Origin: Dehalobacterium sp040766325
GTDB taxonomy: Bacteria; Bacillota; Dehalobacteriia; Dehalobacteriales; Dehalobacteriaceae
Length of the DNA: 64,000 nt
NCBI GenBank assembly: GCA_040766325.1
Contig: JAXGQR010000009.1
Span: 1 to 64,000 of the forward strand
Direction: 5' to 3'
In this document: positions 55,141-63,186 of the stretch, in pieces
Layout: each line of letters starts with the position of its first letter
Numbering within the stretch: position 1 is the stretch's first letter
The notes under the pieces: generated by a model
What the model saw: the letters and a program-made list of their open reading frames with translations, nothing else
Told to the model about the DNA's origin: nothing
Databases searched by the model: none
Made by a program: the position numbers and the translations under genes

Positions 55141-56223
55141 TTACACCCCCTGTTCCGCAAGAATTTGCAAGCCTTGTCTGATTTTTTCGCCTGACGGCCC
55201 GGAACGCAAAGCTTTAATGTCTTCTAAATACTCGTTCCGTTGTTTTGTATAATCCCGATCGTAACCCAGGGACGCGGCGGCAGCCAATCCGGCAATTTTC
55301 CCTTCGATCATCGCGGCGCTGGCTTCTTCCACCCCGGAAACATCTCCCGCAACATAAAATCCGGAAACGGAAGTTTCCAAATTTTCATCACGCAGCGCAA
55401 CATGACCGCCTAAGGAAGGAATATATTTCATGTGGCAGCCTACCTGCCATAATAACTCTGTTAAAGGTGAGAGACCTACAGATAAGCAGATAGTATCAAC
55501 GTCTAACTTCTTTTCCGTGCCAGGAATTTGCTGCCAATTTTCATCCAATTGACAGATTATAGCCCCTTCAACACATTCTTCTCCGCAGGCTTCCAAAATC
55601 GTATGGGATGTTAGAATTGGCACACCCATTCTTCTAACTTTGCTGGCATGAACCTTATATCCTCCAATAAAAGGTGCTCCTTCGATAATGGCCTCTACTT
55701 TGACACCGGCCTGCATCAATTGGTAAGAAACGATGAGCCCGATATTACCGGAACCGACCATTAATACCTTTTGTCCGGGAATAACTCCGTGAACATTCAT
55801 TAAGGTTTGTACAGCACCGGCACCGTAAACGCCGGGCAGATCATTATTAACAAAAGGTAGCATTTTTTCAGCTGCGCCGACAGCAACAATGATTTTTTTA
55901 CATGCTACTTTAGCGTATTTTTCATTTTCTTCAAAAGCAATAACCTTGTCCTCATAAGCAGAGATAACAGTTGCATTTAAATGAAGGTCGATATTTTCGT
56001 TTTTGCTGATTTCCTCAGCTAACATGTTGGATATTTGAATGCCTCGGGTACCGGCATGTTCTTTTTCCGAGCCAAAAAACCGATGGGTCTGTTTAATCAG
56101 TTGACCGCCTAATGCCTTGTTGTTATCAAATAAGGTCACTTTTGCCCCTTGTTTTGCCGCTACCAAAGCTGCACACATTCCTGCAGGGCCACCACCCACA
56201 ACGGCAATTTCTGCTGTTCTCAT
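55141..56223 (-). CDS. NAD/FAD-dependent oxidoreductase (sarcosine oxidase alpha/HcnB-like)
   Basis: A protein of about 360 residues with two dinucleotide-binding motifs: IAVVGGGPAGMCAALVA for FAD at the N-terminus and VLMVGSGNIGLIVSYQL for NAD near residue 158. VSGFYVAGDVSGVEEASAAM is the C-terminal FAD block. GGAGGTGATGAAT supports the ATG at 56223. It matches the middle part of sarcosine oxidase alpha subunits and LhpE/HcnB-type proteins and should pass electrons between the substrate-oxidising flavoprotein and the iron-sulfur subunits. Confidence 0.9.
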   Translation of the reverse strand: MRTAEIAVVGGGPAGMCAALVAAKQGAKVTLFDNNKALGGQLIKQTHRFFGSEKEHAGTRGIQISNMLAEEISKNENIDLHLNATVISAYEDKVIAFEENEKYAKVACKKIIVAVGAAEKMLPFVNNDLPGVYGAGAVQTLMNVHGVIPGQKVLMVGSGNIGLIVSYQLMQAGVKVEAIIEGAPFIGGYKVHASKVRRMGVPILTSHTILEACGEECVEGAIICQLDENWQQIPGTEKKLDVDTICLSVGLSPLTELLWQVGCHMKYIPSLGGHVALRDENLETSVSGFYVAGDVSGVEEASAAMIEGKIAGLAAAASLGYDRDYTKQRNEYLEDIKALRSGPSGEKIRQGLQILAEQGV

Positions 56224-56228
56224 ATTCA

Positions 56229-56540
56229 TCACCTCCGTGTAAATTTCCCCTTACCTTCCTGTCTCTTGACTACCATTCCCTCTTTTAATTCTTCCACACA
56301 AACGCGCACATTTGGTTCTCCGTCTACTTCCATGAGACAAGAGGAACAATTTCCAATGGCACAAAAAAATCCTCTTGCTCGATGATCCTCCGGACTATGC
56401 CGCAATACCTTTACTCCATTGGCATGTAATGCGGAGGCAATGGGTTCGCCTTCGTACCCCTTGAGTGTCTCACCTTCAAAAACAAAAGAAACCTCCCGTT
56501 TTTTTGGAAACTCAAGTATTGGATGTTCATTGATTCGCAT
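56229..56540 (-). CDS. [2Fe-2S] subunit (sarcosine oxidase alpha N-terminus/HcnA-like)
   Basis: A 103-residue Fer2_4-type protein. The cluster cysteines are in FFCAIGNCSSCLMEV and VRVCVEEL, and VSFVFEGETLKGYEGEPIASAL is the usual beta-grasp start. It is the first gene of the operon, about 55 bases after the sigma-54 promoter. It matches HcnA, LhpF and the N-terminal domain of sarcosine oxidase alpha. It completes a five-protein set in which the domains of a large alpha subunit are separate genes. Confidence 0.9.
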   Translation of the reverse strand: MRINEHPILEFPKKREVSFVFEGETLKGYEGEPIASALHANGVKVLRHSPEDHRARGFFCAIGNCSSCLMEVDGEPNVRVCVEELKEGMVVKRQEGKGKFTRR

Positions 56541-56595
56541 TTATTTCCCTCCCCCCAAATATCAGTGCTAATATAGATTATCTAGAAAATAATAT

Positions 56596-56612
56596 AGCAA
56601 GGATTATGCCAA
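56596..56612 (-). promoter_or_regulatory. Sigma-54 (-24/-12) promoter of the dehydrogenase-mttB5-hydroxylase operon
   Basis: On the minus strand TTGGCATAATCCTTGCT matches the consensus with correct spacing, 56 bases before the first gene. Genes follow without a strong terminator to about 48744, giving an operon of about 8 kb. Confidence 0.85.
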
Positions 56613-57246
56613 AAAATGCGAAGTCTGAAAGCCTTTAAAATCAGTATTTTAATTTTTTTATTTCTTCAAGTGCAAATTTTTGCAAGCATAAATGATAAAA
56701 CATTTTTGCGTTGTTTTGCATCAGGAACCAATTCTTTAAGTTCTTGATCGGGATTTTCTTTTGGCAGAACCTCAAAAATCTTTTCTCATGCCGGCAACTC
56801 GATGTGATCAGATGAACAAAAAGAGCCTGTTACCAGGCTCTTAGTCATACAAACTGCACATGATTTTAATTTAACCGTTGATACTCTCTGTCCCCACTGC
56901 CATAGATGATTTTTTTTCGAGAGCTTGCTGCGCCTCCATGTTGGCGAGATCATGCTTGCACATTTTAACACTGGCGTTGCATAGGGCAAACATGATAAAA
57001 ACAAAGGGCCAGGACAAAAACCTTTATTATAAGACTTTTTATTTTTTATTGGCAAAATATTGTTTAAAAATAAAAATATATGTTCAATATTGTTGGGTAA
57101 TATTTTGCATCTGTTGTATTTTAAAAACATATTCCAAAGTGTACATCTATTGGCAGGTATTTGCCCTGTACATAGCCAATATTATTATCAGGCTATTAAT
57201 AGAAAATGTTCCCGCAGAGTATAATATTATATTGAGGTGATCAGAG
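56613..57246. other. Intergenic control region and gene-poor stretch
   Basis: TGCAAATTTTTGCA (56671-56684) and TTTTTGCGTTGTTTTGCA (56703-56720) lie 60-110 bases upstream of the sigma-54 promoter and resemble motifs near the other activator-controlled promoters. AAGAGCCTG/CAGGCTCTT at about 56821-56842 is a terminator-like hairpin reading leftwards. Right of it a 40-codon minus-strand frame (56871-56993, ending MAVGTESING) may be the tail of a lost gene. Nothing else is supported. Confidence 0.45.
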
Positions 57247-58902
57247 ATGACGGATATGATTCAAGTTTCTTTCGTAAGCGGAAAAACCCGGCTCTATGAA
57301 AAAGGTACCAGCCTCATGGATATTGGTCGTGAATTTGCCACTGCTTTTAAAACACCCATAGTGGCAGCAGCGATTAATAATGATCTAAAGGATCTGTCTA
57401 CCCGACTGGAGCAAGACAGTACCGTAGAATTTTTTGATCTGACTTCACAACTGGGCAACAAGGTTTATCAGTATAGCCTGATCTACCTGATGGTTATCGC
57501 TGCACAAGATCTTTTTCCGACAGGGCAGGTAACGGTGGAACATTCTTTAAGCAAGGGACTATATTGTGAATGCCATTTGGAATATCCCACCACCAAGGAA
57601 GATGTAGCCGCCCTGGAACAAAGAATGCGGGAAATCGTGGCCGAAGACCGGCCAATTGTAAAAAGAATTATTCCTCGGGAAAAAGCAATCAGCCTTTATG
57701 AAGAGATCGGAGATCAAACCAAGGTAGATCTCATGAAACAACTCCAGCGAAAAACCGTAACCATGTATTTTTGCGGGGACAGATACGGTTATCATCACAG
57801 TACCATGGTACCCAGTACCGGTTACTTGAAAACCTTTGAATTGAAATATTATCCCCCGGGCATGATCCTTAGATTTCCCCTTAAGGATGCCCCAAATCAG
57901 CTACCCACCTATGTGGAAATGCCAAAACTCGGGAAAGTGTTCCAGGAAGCAAAACACTGGGCCGAAATTGTTGAATGTGACTATGCCGCTCGTCTGAATG
58001 AGTTTGACCGAAAGGTAGAGATAAATCTTTTTTTTTTAATGGCTGAGGCTTTACACGAAAAAAAAATAGCCGAAATTGCCGACCATATTTTTGCTAATAA
58101 AAACCGTTTACGCATCATCATGGTGGCCGGTCCCACTTCATCGGGGAAGACCACCTTTATCCAACGCTTGAGTATTCAATTAAAAGTGCTGGGCATCAGC
58201 ACCATTCGCATGTCCATCGACGACTATTTTATTGATCGGGAAAAGTTGGCCGAGACGATCGATGATCCTGATTTTGAATCCTTAGATGTGGTGGATGTTG
58301 ATCTCCTTAACGACCATGTGAACCGTTTGATGAAAGGAGAAGAGATTGAACTGCCACGTTTCGATTTTCCCACGGGAAAACAGGTTCCTTCAGGGCAAAA
58401 GGTCCGCATTGATAAAAGGCAGTTGCTGATTATTGAAGGTCTCCATGGCTTAAACGAACAACTAACGATCTCTGTGCCCAAACAGCATAAAGTAAAAATC
58501 TATATCAGCCCCTTAACTCCTATCGCCATTGACCAACATAGTCGCACTCCCTCCACCGATACCCGTTTGATCAGGCGTATTGTGCGCGATACCCAGTTTC
58601 GCGGTCATGACCCCTCCCATACACTTCGGGTATGGCCTTCAGTGCAGTTAGGGGAAAATAAGAATATCTTTCCTTATTCTGAAGAAGCCGATATTATGTT
58701 TAATTCCGTACTAATCTACGAACCGGCTGTTTTTCGCACCTTTGCCACACCCCATTTAAAGACTATCGGTCCGGACAAACCGGAATACAGTCAGGCCCGA
58801 CGCCTTATACGGCTCCTCTCTTTCTTCGACCCGGTAGAAGATGCGGAAATACCCTTAAACTCTATTCTCCGGGAATTTATCGGGAAATCTTGCTTTTATT
58901 AA
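57247..58902 (+). CDS. Nucleoside kinase-type protein with TGS domain (uridine kinase/PRK family)
   Basis: A 551-residue protein. The N-terminus (about residues 4-65) is a TGS domain, and residues about 70-220 resemble the second additional domain of threonyl-tRNA synthetase (ending GDRYGYHHSTMVPSTGYLKT). From about residue 290 there is a PRK/uridine-kinase domain with the P-loop IMVAGPTSSGKTTFIQRL. This architecture is common and conserved in Firmicutes; the exact substrate is unsettled. GAGGTGATC precedes the ATG. It lies alone on the plus strand at the start of a housekeeping section. Confidence 0.9.
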   Translation: MTDMIQVSFVSGKTRLYEKGTSLMDIGREFATAFKTPIVAAAINNDLKDLSTRLEQDSTVEFFDLTSQLGNKVYQYSLIYLMVIAAQDLFPTGQVTVEHSLSKGLYCECHLEYPTTKEDVAALEQRMREIVAEDRPIVKRIIPREKAISLYEEIGDQTKVDLMKQLQRKTVTMYFCGDRYGYHHSTMVPSTGYLKTFELKYYPPGMILRFPLKDAPNQLPTYVEMPKLGKVFQEAKHWAEIVECDYAARLNEFDRKVEINLFFLMAEALHEKKIAEIADHIFANKNRLRIIMVAGPTSSGKTTFIQRLSIQLKVLGISTIRMSIDDYFIDREKLAETIDDPDFESLDVVDVDLLNDHVNRLMKGEEIELPRFDFPTGKQVPSGQKVRIDKRQLLIIEGLHGLNEQLTISVPKQHKVKIYISPLTPIAIDQHSRTPSTDTRLIRRIVRDTQFRGHDPSHTLRVWPSVQLGENKNIFPYSEEADIMFNSVLIYEPAVFRTFATPHLKTIGPDKPEYSQARRLIRLLSFFDPVEDAEIPLNSILREFIGKSCFY

Positions 58903-58916
58903 TAAAAGCAAGATTT
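58887..58916 (+). terminator. Terminator overlapping the kinase stop codon
   Basis: AATCTTGCTTTTAT and ATAAAAGCAAGATT form a near-perfect palindrome with the TAA stop (58900-58902) in its centre, followed by a T-rich tail. The last codons of the gene double as the left arm. Confidence 0.7.
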
Positions 58917-58925
58917 CTTTTCCTT

Positions 58926-59735
58926 TTACAGCGGAATCCTTTCCAAGTCGTCAGGAACAAAGATACGACCGGAGAAATATCTTTCCCCCTCCTTTGTATA
59001 TAACTCTTTACGGTGCTCCAGATGGTCATCTTCCGTATGCCACAAAACCAAATTCTTCGCCCCTTGCTCTGCAGCCATCATGCAGGAATCAACCACAGTA
59101 GAATGGGCAATCTCCCTGGGGCGATACTTCTCTTGATGGGCATCCAAACAAAAAGCTTCTGCCAGCAGCCAATCACACCCTTGAGTATATTGATGACTGG
59201 AGGTATGATAAGGTTCATCGCCTAAAAAAGTTAATTTCTTACCATTTTTTAGTTTGATCATCAAACCATATTGCAGGCACTTTAGTGAACCCAGATCAAA
59301 AAAAGTCACCTCACTCCCCAGCACTTCCTTTGTCTCCCCATCTTGCACAGGGCAAATGATGATGCGCTCTCCCAGTAAAGCATTGACCCGATCAGAAAGG
59401 GTTAAGGAGCAAATGGTGTTAATGGCGTTGACCAGCTCCTTATGACAATAAAGATAAAAATTACCCTGATATGACTTTCGGAAAATCTCTCCTGCTACTT
59501 TTCTGATTACCCAAAAAACTCCCAGCAGATGGTCTGTGTGTTTATGAGTGATAAATGCATGATGCAGCTTTTGGGCGTCAAGCAGGCTAGGGGTAAAACG
59601 AGTAAGAATACCGTTTCCGCCTCCGGCGTCCACTAATAAAAATTCATCTTCGGCCCGATCCCAGAGGGCAAAACAGGTATTGTAGCATTTCGTGACCATG
59701 GCATGCCCTGTTCCTAAAACGATTAATTCGTCCAC
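58926..59735 (-). CDS. MBL-fold metallo-hydrolase (RNase Z-like fold)
   Basis: A 269-residue metallo-beta-lactamase-fold protein. The metal-binding motif is ITHKHTDHLLG (HxHxDH, near residue 65), with later ligands suggested by TFLGDEPYHTS and LVLWHTEDDH. The GTG start follows GGGAGG by seven bases. The fold is shared by tRNA 3' endonucleases, phosphodiesterases and lactonases, and the sequence does not tell which. It is followed closely by a 2-hydroxyacid dehydrogenase gene on the same strand. Confidence 0.85.
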   Translation of the reverse strand: MDELIVLGTGHAMVTKCYNTCFALWDRAEDEFLLVDAGGGNGILTRFTPSLLDAQKLHHAFITHKHTDHLLGVFWVIRKVAGEIFRKSYQGNFYLYCHKELVNAINTICSLTLSDRVNALLGERIIICPVQDGETKEVLGSEVTFFDLGSLKCLQYGLMIKLKNGKKLTFLGDEPYHTSSHQYTQGCDWLLAEAFCLDAHQEKYRPREIAHSTVVDSCMMAAEQGAKNLVLWHTEDDHLEHRKELYTKEGERYFSGRIFVPDDLERIPL

Positions 59736-59777
59736 ATCCTTACCTCCCGATAAAAGATTAATCTTCCGGCGAAAACC

Positions 59778-60719
59778 TTAAACTAAGTTTTGTGGTGTGC
59801 CTTCCAACCAAGAACCAATATTATCAAAGACCATGACCGCCCGCTTTTCAAAAGCTTCCGGGGTGGCATAGGCAATATGAGGGGTGACAATAATATTGGG
59901 CACATGAAAAAGGGGATGGTCCAATTCAATCGGTGGTTCCTCTTCAAAGACGTCCACGGCAGCACCGGCAATATGCCCTTCTTTCAAGGCATCGGCCAGA
60001 GCTTGGCTATCCACCACCGGTCCCCGGGCAGTATTGATCAAAATGCCGGTGGGCTTCATCAGGGCTAGTTTCTCCCTGTTGATTAAGCCTCGAGTAGTTT
60101 CATTTAAGGGAACATGGAGAGAAATAATATCGCAGGTTTCAAGGAGATGATCCAAATCCAGATGAGTGATTCCAGGAAGGTCCTTTTTGGTTCTACTGGA
60201 GGCGAAAACTTCACAACCGAAAGCTTGGGCAATAGCTGCTACTCTTAGTCCAATAGCACCGGTGCCAACAACACCAAACTTTTTCCCTTCCAATTCGCAG
60301 CCGATCAACCCCTCCTTGGTACCTCCTCCGCGCACGGCTTGATCGCAGGCAATAATATTGCGATTCAGGGCAATTAACAAACCAAAGACCAAATCTGCTA
60401 CCGCTGCTGTAGAATATCCGGCACAATTCGTAACCACGACACCCCGTGCCCGGCATGCTTCCATGGCAATATGATCCACTCCGGTAAAAGCCACAGCCAG
60501 CATTTTTAACTTCTGCCATCCGTTAATCACTGCACTGCTTATAGGTAGATTGGAAACAGCCACAACATCTGCATCTCGGCCCCGGGCAATTAATTCTGCC
60601 GTATCTGTAGTTCTGGTATCATAATAAATAATTTCCATCTTGTCTTTGAGCCGGTCTGCGGCCATCTTTAATAACTTTTCCTTGGCCACTCCTAATGGTT
60701 CGACAATGACTAATTTCAA
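59778..60719 (-). CDS. NAD-dependent D-2-hydroxyacid dehydrogenase
   Basis: A 313-residue dehydrogenase. The nucleotide motif is FGVVGTGAIGLRVA (near residue 145). Catalytic residues are seen as arginine in INTARGPVVD, glutamate in FEEEPP and histidine in VTPHIAYAT. AGGAGG precedes a TTG at 60719, a better start than the ATG at 60740, which lies upstream of that site. Members reduce glyoxylate, hydroxypyruvate, phosphoglycerate or related 2-oxo acids; the exact substrate is open. Confidence 0.9.
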   Translation of the reverse strand: MKLVIVEPLGVAKEKLLKMAADRLKDKMEIIYYDTRTTDTAELIARGRDADVVAVSNLPISSAVINGWQKLKMLAVAFTGVDHIAMEACRARGVVVTNCAGYSTAAVADLVFGLLIALNRNIIACDQAVRGGGTKEGLIGCELEGKKFGVVGTGAIGLRVAAIAQAFGCEVFASSRTKKDLPGITHLDLDHLLETCDIISLHVPLNETTRGLINREKLALMKPTGILINTARGPVVDSQALADALKEGHIAGAAVDVFEEEPPIELDHPLFHVPNIIVTPHIAYATPEAFEKRAVMVFDNIGSWLEGTPQNLV

Positions 60720-60906
60720 AATTATTCCTCCTTTTCGCAATACACCCTGTCCTCAATATCATTTTCCGCTTGTTTATTGAGATTTTTCTTTTATAATTAT
60801 ACAATATAGAGGATCCCCTTGTCCCTTGTTTTTTATTTGATCAAAGGACTTTCCGGGATCAGGCCAGAAAATCTCTTAAAATCAAATACGAATGGAGGCT
60901 GAACTT

Positions 60907-61275
60907 ATGAACTTTAAATTTACCCATAATAATATCAACGTTTTGGATCTAGAAAAAAGCCTGAAATTCTACCAGGATGCTCTAAATCTGGTCGAAGTAA
61001 AACGTTATCAGGAACCTACCGGTGCCTTTACCCTCATCTATCTAGGTGATGGGAACACTTCCCATACCTTAGAGCTTACCTGGCTTCGCGATCGCACAGA
61101 ACCTTATGATCTGGGAGAAAATGAATTCCACCTGGCTTTAACCGTTGATGATTTCGAAAAGGCTCATGATCATCATCAAAAAATGGGTTGCATTTGCTAT
61201 GAAAATCAAGAGATGGGCATATACTTTATCAACGATCCGGATGGTTACTGGATTGAGATTTTGCCTCAGGATTAA
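60907..61275 (+). CDS. VOC-family protein (glyoxalase I-like)
   Basis: A 122-residue vicinal-oxygen-chelate protein. Metal ligands of glyoxalase I are suggested by HNNINVLD (His), LELTWLRD (Glu), HLALTVDDF (His) and GYWIEILPQ (Glu). GGAGG lies nine bases before the ATG at 60907, making this start better than the ATG at 60892. It is probably a lactoylglutathione lyase-type enzyme for methylglyoxal removal, or a close relative. Confidence 0.87.
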   Translation: MNFKFTHNNINVLDLEKSLKFYQDALNLVEVKRYQEPTGAFTLIYLGDGNTSHTLELTWLRDRTEPYDLGENEFHLALTVDDFEKAHDHHQKMGCICYENQEMGIYFINDPDGYWIEILPQD

Positions 61276-61318
61276 TAAGCAAAATTTTCCATTATTAATG
61301 TGTTATAAAGAGTGTATT

Positions 61319-61360
61319 AAAAAAAATGAAGCCTGCCGGAACATACTCCTAGCAGGCTTC
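61319..61360 (-). terminator. Terminator of the tRNA-Glu gene
   Basis: GAAGCCTGC (61328-61336) pairs with GCAGGCTTC (61352-61360); on the minus strand it is followed by a T run. It begins four bases after the tRNA CCA end. Confidence 0.8.
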
Positions 61361-61363
61361 TGT

Positions 61364-61438
61364 TGGTGACCCATAGGGGAATCGAACCCCTGATTCCACC
61401 GTGAGAGGGTGGCGTCTTCACCGCTTGACCAATGGGCC
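61364..61438 (-). tRNA. tRNA-Glu, anticodon CTC
   Basis: The minus strand folds as a cloverleaf: acceptor GGCCCAT/ATGGGTC, anticodon stem CCACC/GGTGG with loop CTCTCAC (anticodon CTC, reads GAG), and T arm AGGGG-TTCGATT-CCCCT. The CCA end is encoded (61364-61366). It is a single gene with its own terminator. Confidence 0.95.
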
Positions 61439-61497
61439 GTCTGTACTTTATTATTATACACCTAAGAGGTCACTCTTGGAAGCCCCTAGCAAAAATA

Positions 61498-61537
61498 ACT
61501 GCCACTAATCCCTAAAAAAGAGCGTATTAGTGGCAGT
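61498..61537 (-). terminator. Terminator of the universal stress protein gene
   Basis: ACTGCCACTAAT pairs with ATTAGTGGCAGT, followed on the minus strand by TATTTTT. It lies 15 bases after the stop. Confidence 0.8.
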
Positions 61538-61552
61538 TGATTTTCAAGACAC

Positions 61553-62002
61553 TTATCTGACGATAAATACGGAACACTTGGCATGACTTACGACCTTATT
61601 ACTCACACTACCTAAAACAAAACGAGTAAGGCCACTTAATCCCCGACTCCCCATAACAATTACATCAACATTTTGCTTTTCAGCTTCTTGCAAAATTTCT
61701 TCTGCCGGATCGCCCATCATGAGCTTCGTTGTATGAGAAACGCCGGTATCCTGGAATTTTGCCTTTCCCTGGGCAAGAATTTTTTCCCCTGCCTCCTTAA
61801 GAGCCTTTGCTGCCTGCTCCTTTAAACGTAAACCGAGAACCGGATCCAGGTAGGCATCATCAGTAAGGATCCGATCCGATTCCGGGACAACGTATATAAT
61901 TTCTACTTCTCCACCTTGAATTTGCGCCAGTCTGATAGCGTAATCCGCAGCCTTCATCCCCTGCTCCGATCCATCAATAGCTAGTAAAATCTTTTTTAGC
62001 AT
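61553..62002 (-). CDS. Universal stress protein, UspA family
   Basis: A 149-residue protein starting MLKKILLAIDGSEQ. The ATP-binding motif is visible as MGSRGLSGLTRFVLGSVS near the C-terminus, with VDVIVMG before it. AAAGGAG precedes the ATG at 62002; the longer frame to 62053 lacks a ribosome site. Such ATP-binding Usp proteins are soluble stress-response factors of unclear mechanism. Confidence 0.93.
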   Translation of the reverse strand: MLKKILLAIDGSEQGMKAADYAIRLAQIQGGEVEIIYVVPESDRILTDDAYLDPVLGLRLKEQAAKALKEAGEKILAQGKAKFQDTGVSHTTKLMMGDPAEEILQEAEKQNVDVIVMGSRGLSGLTRFVLGSVSNKVVSHAKCSVFIVR

Positions 62003-62202
62003 CTTCGTCACTCCTTTTACGTAAACTCTATTTTCGCTTAACCGGGCTAACAAGATAAAACTGTTACATCACTTCGACAAAAAAAATCATTATCCTTCAA
62101 TAATCATCACGGCAGCTAATTGTTTCAGAAAAACTTGATGAACTAGGTCCTTATATTCTATAATGAATTAATCAGGACTTGATCGAACAGTGAGGTATAA
62201 AT

Positions 62203-63126
62203 TTGAAAGATTCACAATTGACTTATTATGCCGGTGTGATGGACCAAAACATATTGCTCCGGGATATCTTATATCGGAAACTTCATTTATCCCATTCCCT
62301 GGTGGTACGCCTGAAACAGGAAAAGAAAATCAAGGTAAACGGGGTTTGGGCCTACGTTAACCAGCCCATCCACCCGGGGGATGTAGTTACCATCGATGTG
62401 GATTTTACCGAAGATAATAAAATCATTCCCGAACCCCTTCCTTTAGAAGTTATTTATGAGGATCAGGATTATTTAGTGGTCAACAAGCCGGCCGGGCTTT
62501 CTACCCACCCCTCCCGTAAAAACGGCACCGGCACCCTGGCCAATGCCGTAGCTTTTCTCTGGCAGACTCGGGGACAAAACACTTACTTTCGTCCCATCAA
62601 TCGCCTGGATCGAGATACCTCAGGATTGGTGTTGATCGGCAACAATCAATTTGCCCACCAAGCCATTTTTAATCCCAAAAAGAGCCCTAATTTTGAGCGT
62701 TATTATCTGGCGCTGGTGGAAGGCGTTCTAGCAAAGGATGAGGGTTATATCGATCAACCTATTGCTCATCCCGATGTTAGTCAGCGCCTGCGCATCGTAC
62801 ATCCCGATGGGCGCAAAGCCGTCACCCATTACCGTGTTCTGGTCCGCTATCCGCAACATACCCTACTGGAACTAAAGCTGGAAACGGGGCGCACCCACCA
62901 AATTCGAGTTCATTTAAGTTTTCTCGGCCATCCCTTATGTGGCGACCTTTTATACGGATCCCCCTCCCCTTTGATCAACCGACAAGCTCTCCACGCATAT
63001 AGGCTGAGCTTTATACACCCCAGAAGCGGCGCAGATATTCGCCTGAAGCTGCCCCTGGCGGCAGACATGAAAAGGGCAATTAACCTGATCAATAATTCTG
63101 CTTCCATTGAAAAATGCCTGGATTAA
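62203..63126 (+). CDS. RluA-family RNA pseudouridine synthase
   Basis: A 307-residue protein. Residues about 15-75 are an S4-like RNA-binding segment (LYRKLHLSHSLVVRLKQEKK), and the catalytic domain holds INRLDRDTSGLVLIG with the essential aspartate, YLALVEG, and LKLETGRTHQIRVHLSFLGHP. It isomerises uridine to pseudouridine in rRNA or tRNA; the exact site cannot be told from sequence. The TTG start follows GAGGT. Confidence 0.93.
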   Translation: MKDSQLTYYAGVMDQNILLRDILYRKLHLSHSLVVRLKQEKKIKVNGVWAYVNQPIHPGDVVTIDVDFTEDNKIIPEPLPLEVIYEDQDYLVVNKPAGLSTHPSRKNGTGTLANAVAFLWQTRGQNTYFRPINRLDRDTSGLVLIGNNQFAHQAIFNPKKSPNFERYYLALVEGVLAKDEGYIDQPIAHPDVSQRLRIVHPDGRKAVTHYRVLVRYPQHTLLELKLETGRTHQIRVHLSFLGHPLCGDLLYGSPSPLINRQALHAYRLSFIHPRSGADIRLKLPLAADMKRAINLINNSASIEKCLD

Positions 63127-63160
63127 AAAAGTATGCTCCTTTAAGGGAACATACTTTTCT
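63127..63160 (+). terminator. Terminator after the pseudouridine synthase gene
   Basis: AAAAGTATG pairs with CATACTTTT around an inner TCC/GGA stem, followed by T residues, directly after the stop codon. Confidence 0.75.
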
Positions 63161-63186
63161 TGTTGGATATAAGATCTAAAAATCTT

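Noticed and set aside
56786..57130. Minus-strand frame of 114 codons before the nucleoside kinase gene
   Set aside because: It runs through a terminator-like hairpin and AT-rich DNA without motifs; only a 40-codon alternative frame is mentioned, at low confidence.
24380..57246. Cobalamin riboswitch near the methyltransferase genes
   Set aside because: I looked for the conserved cobalamin-box wording in the intergenic stretches and did not see it.
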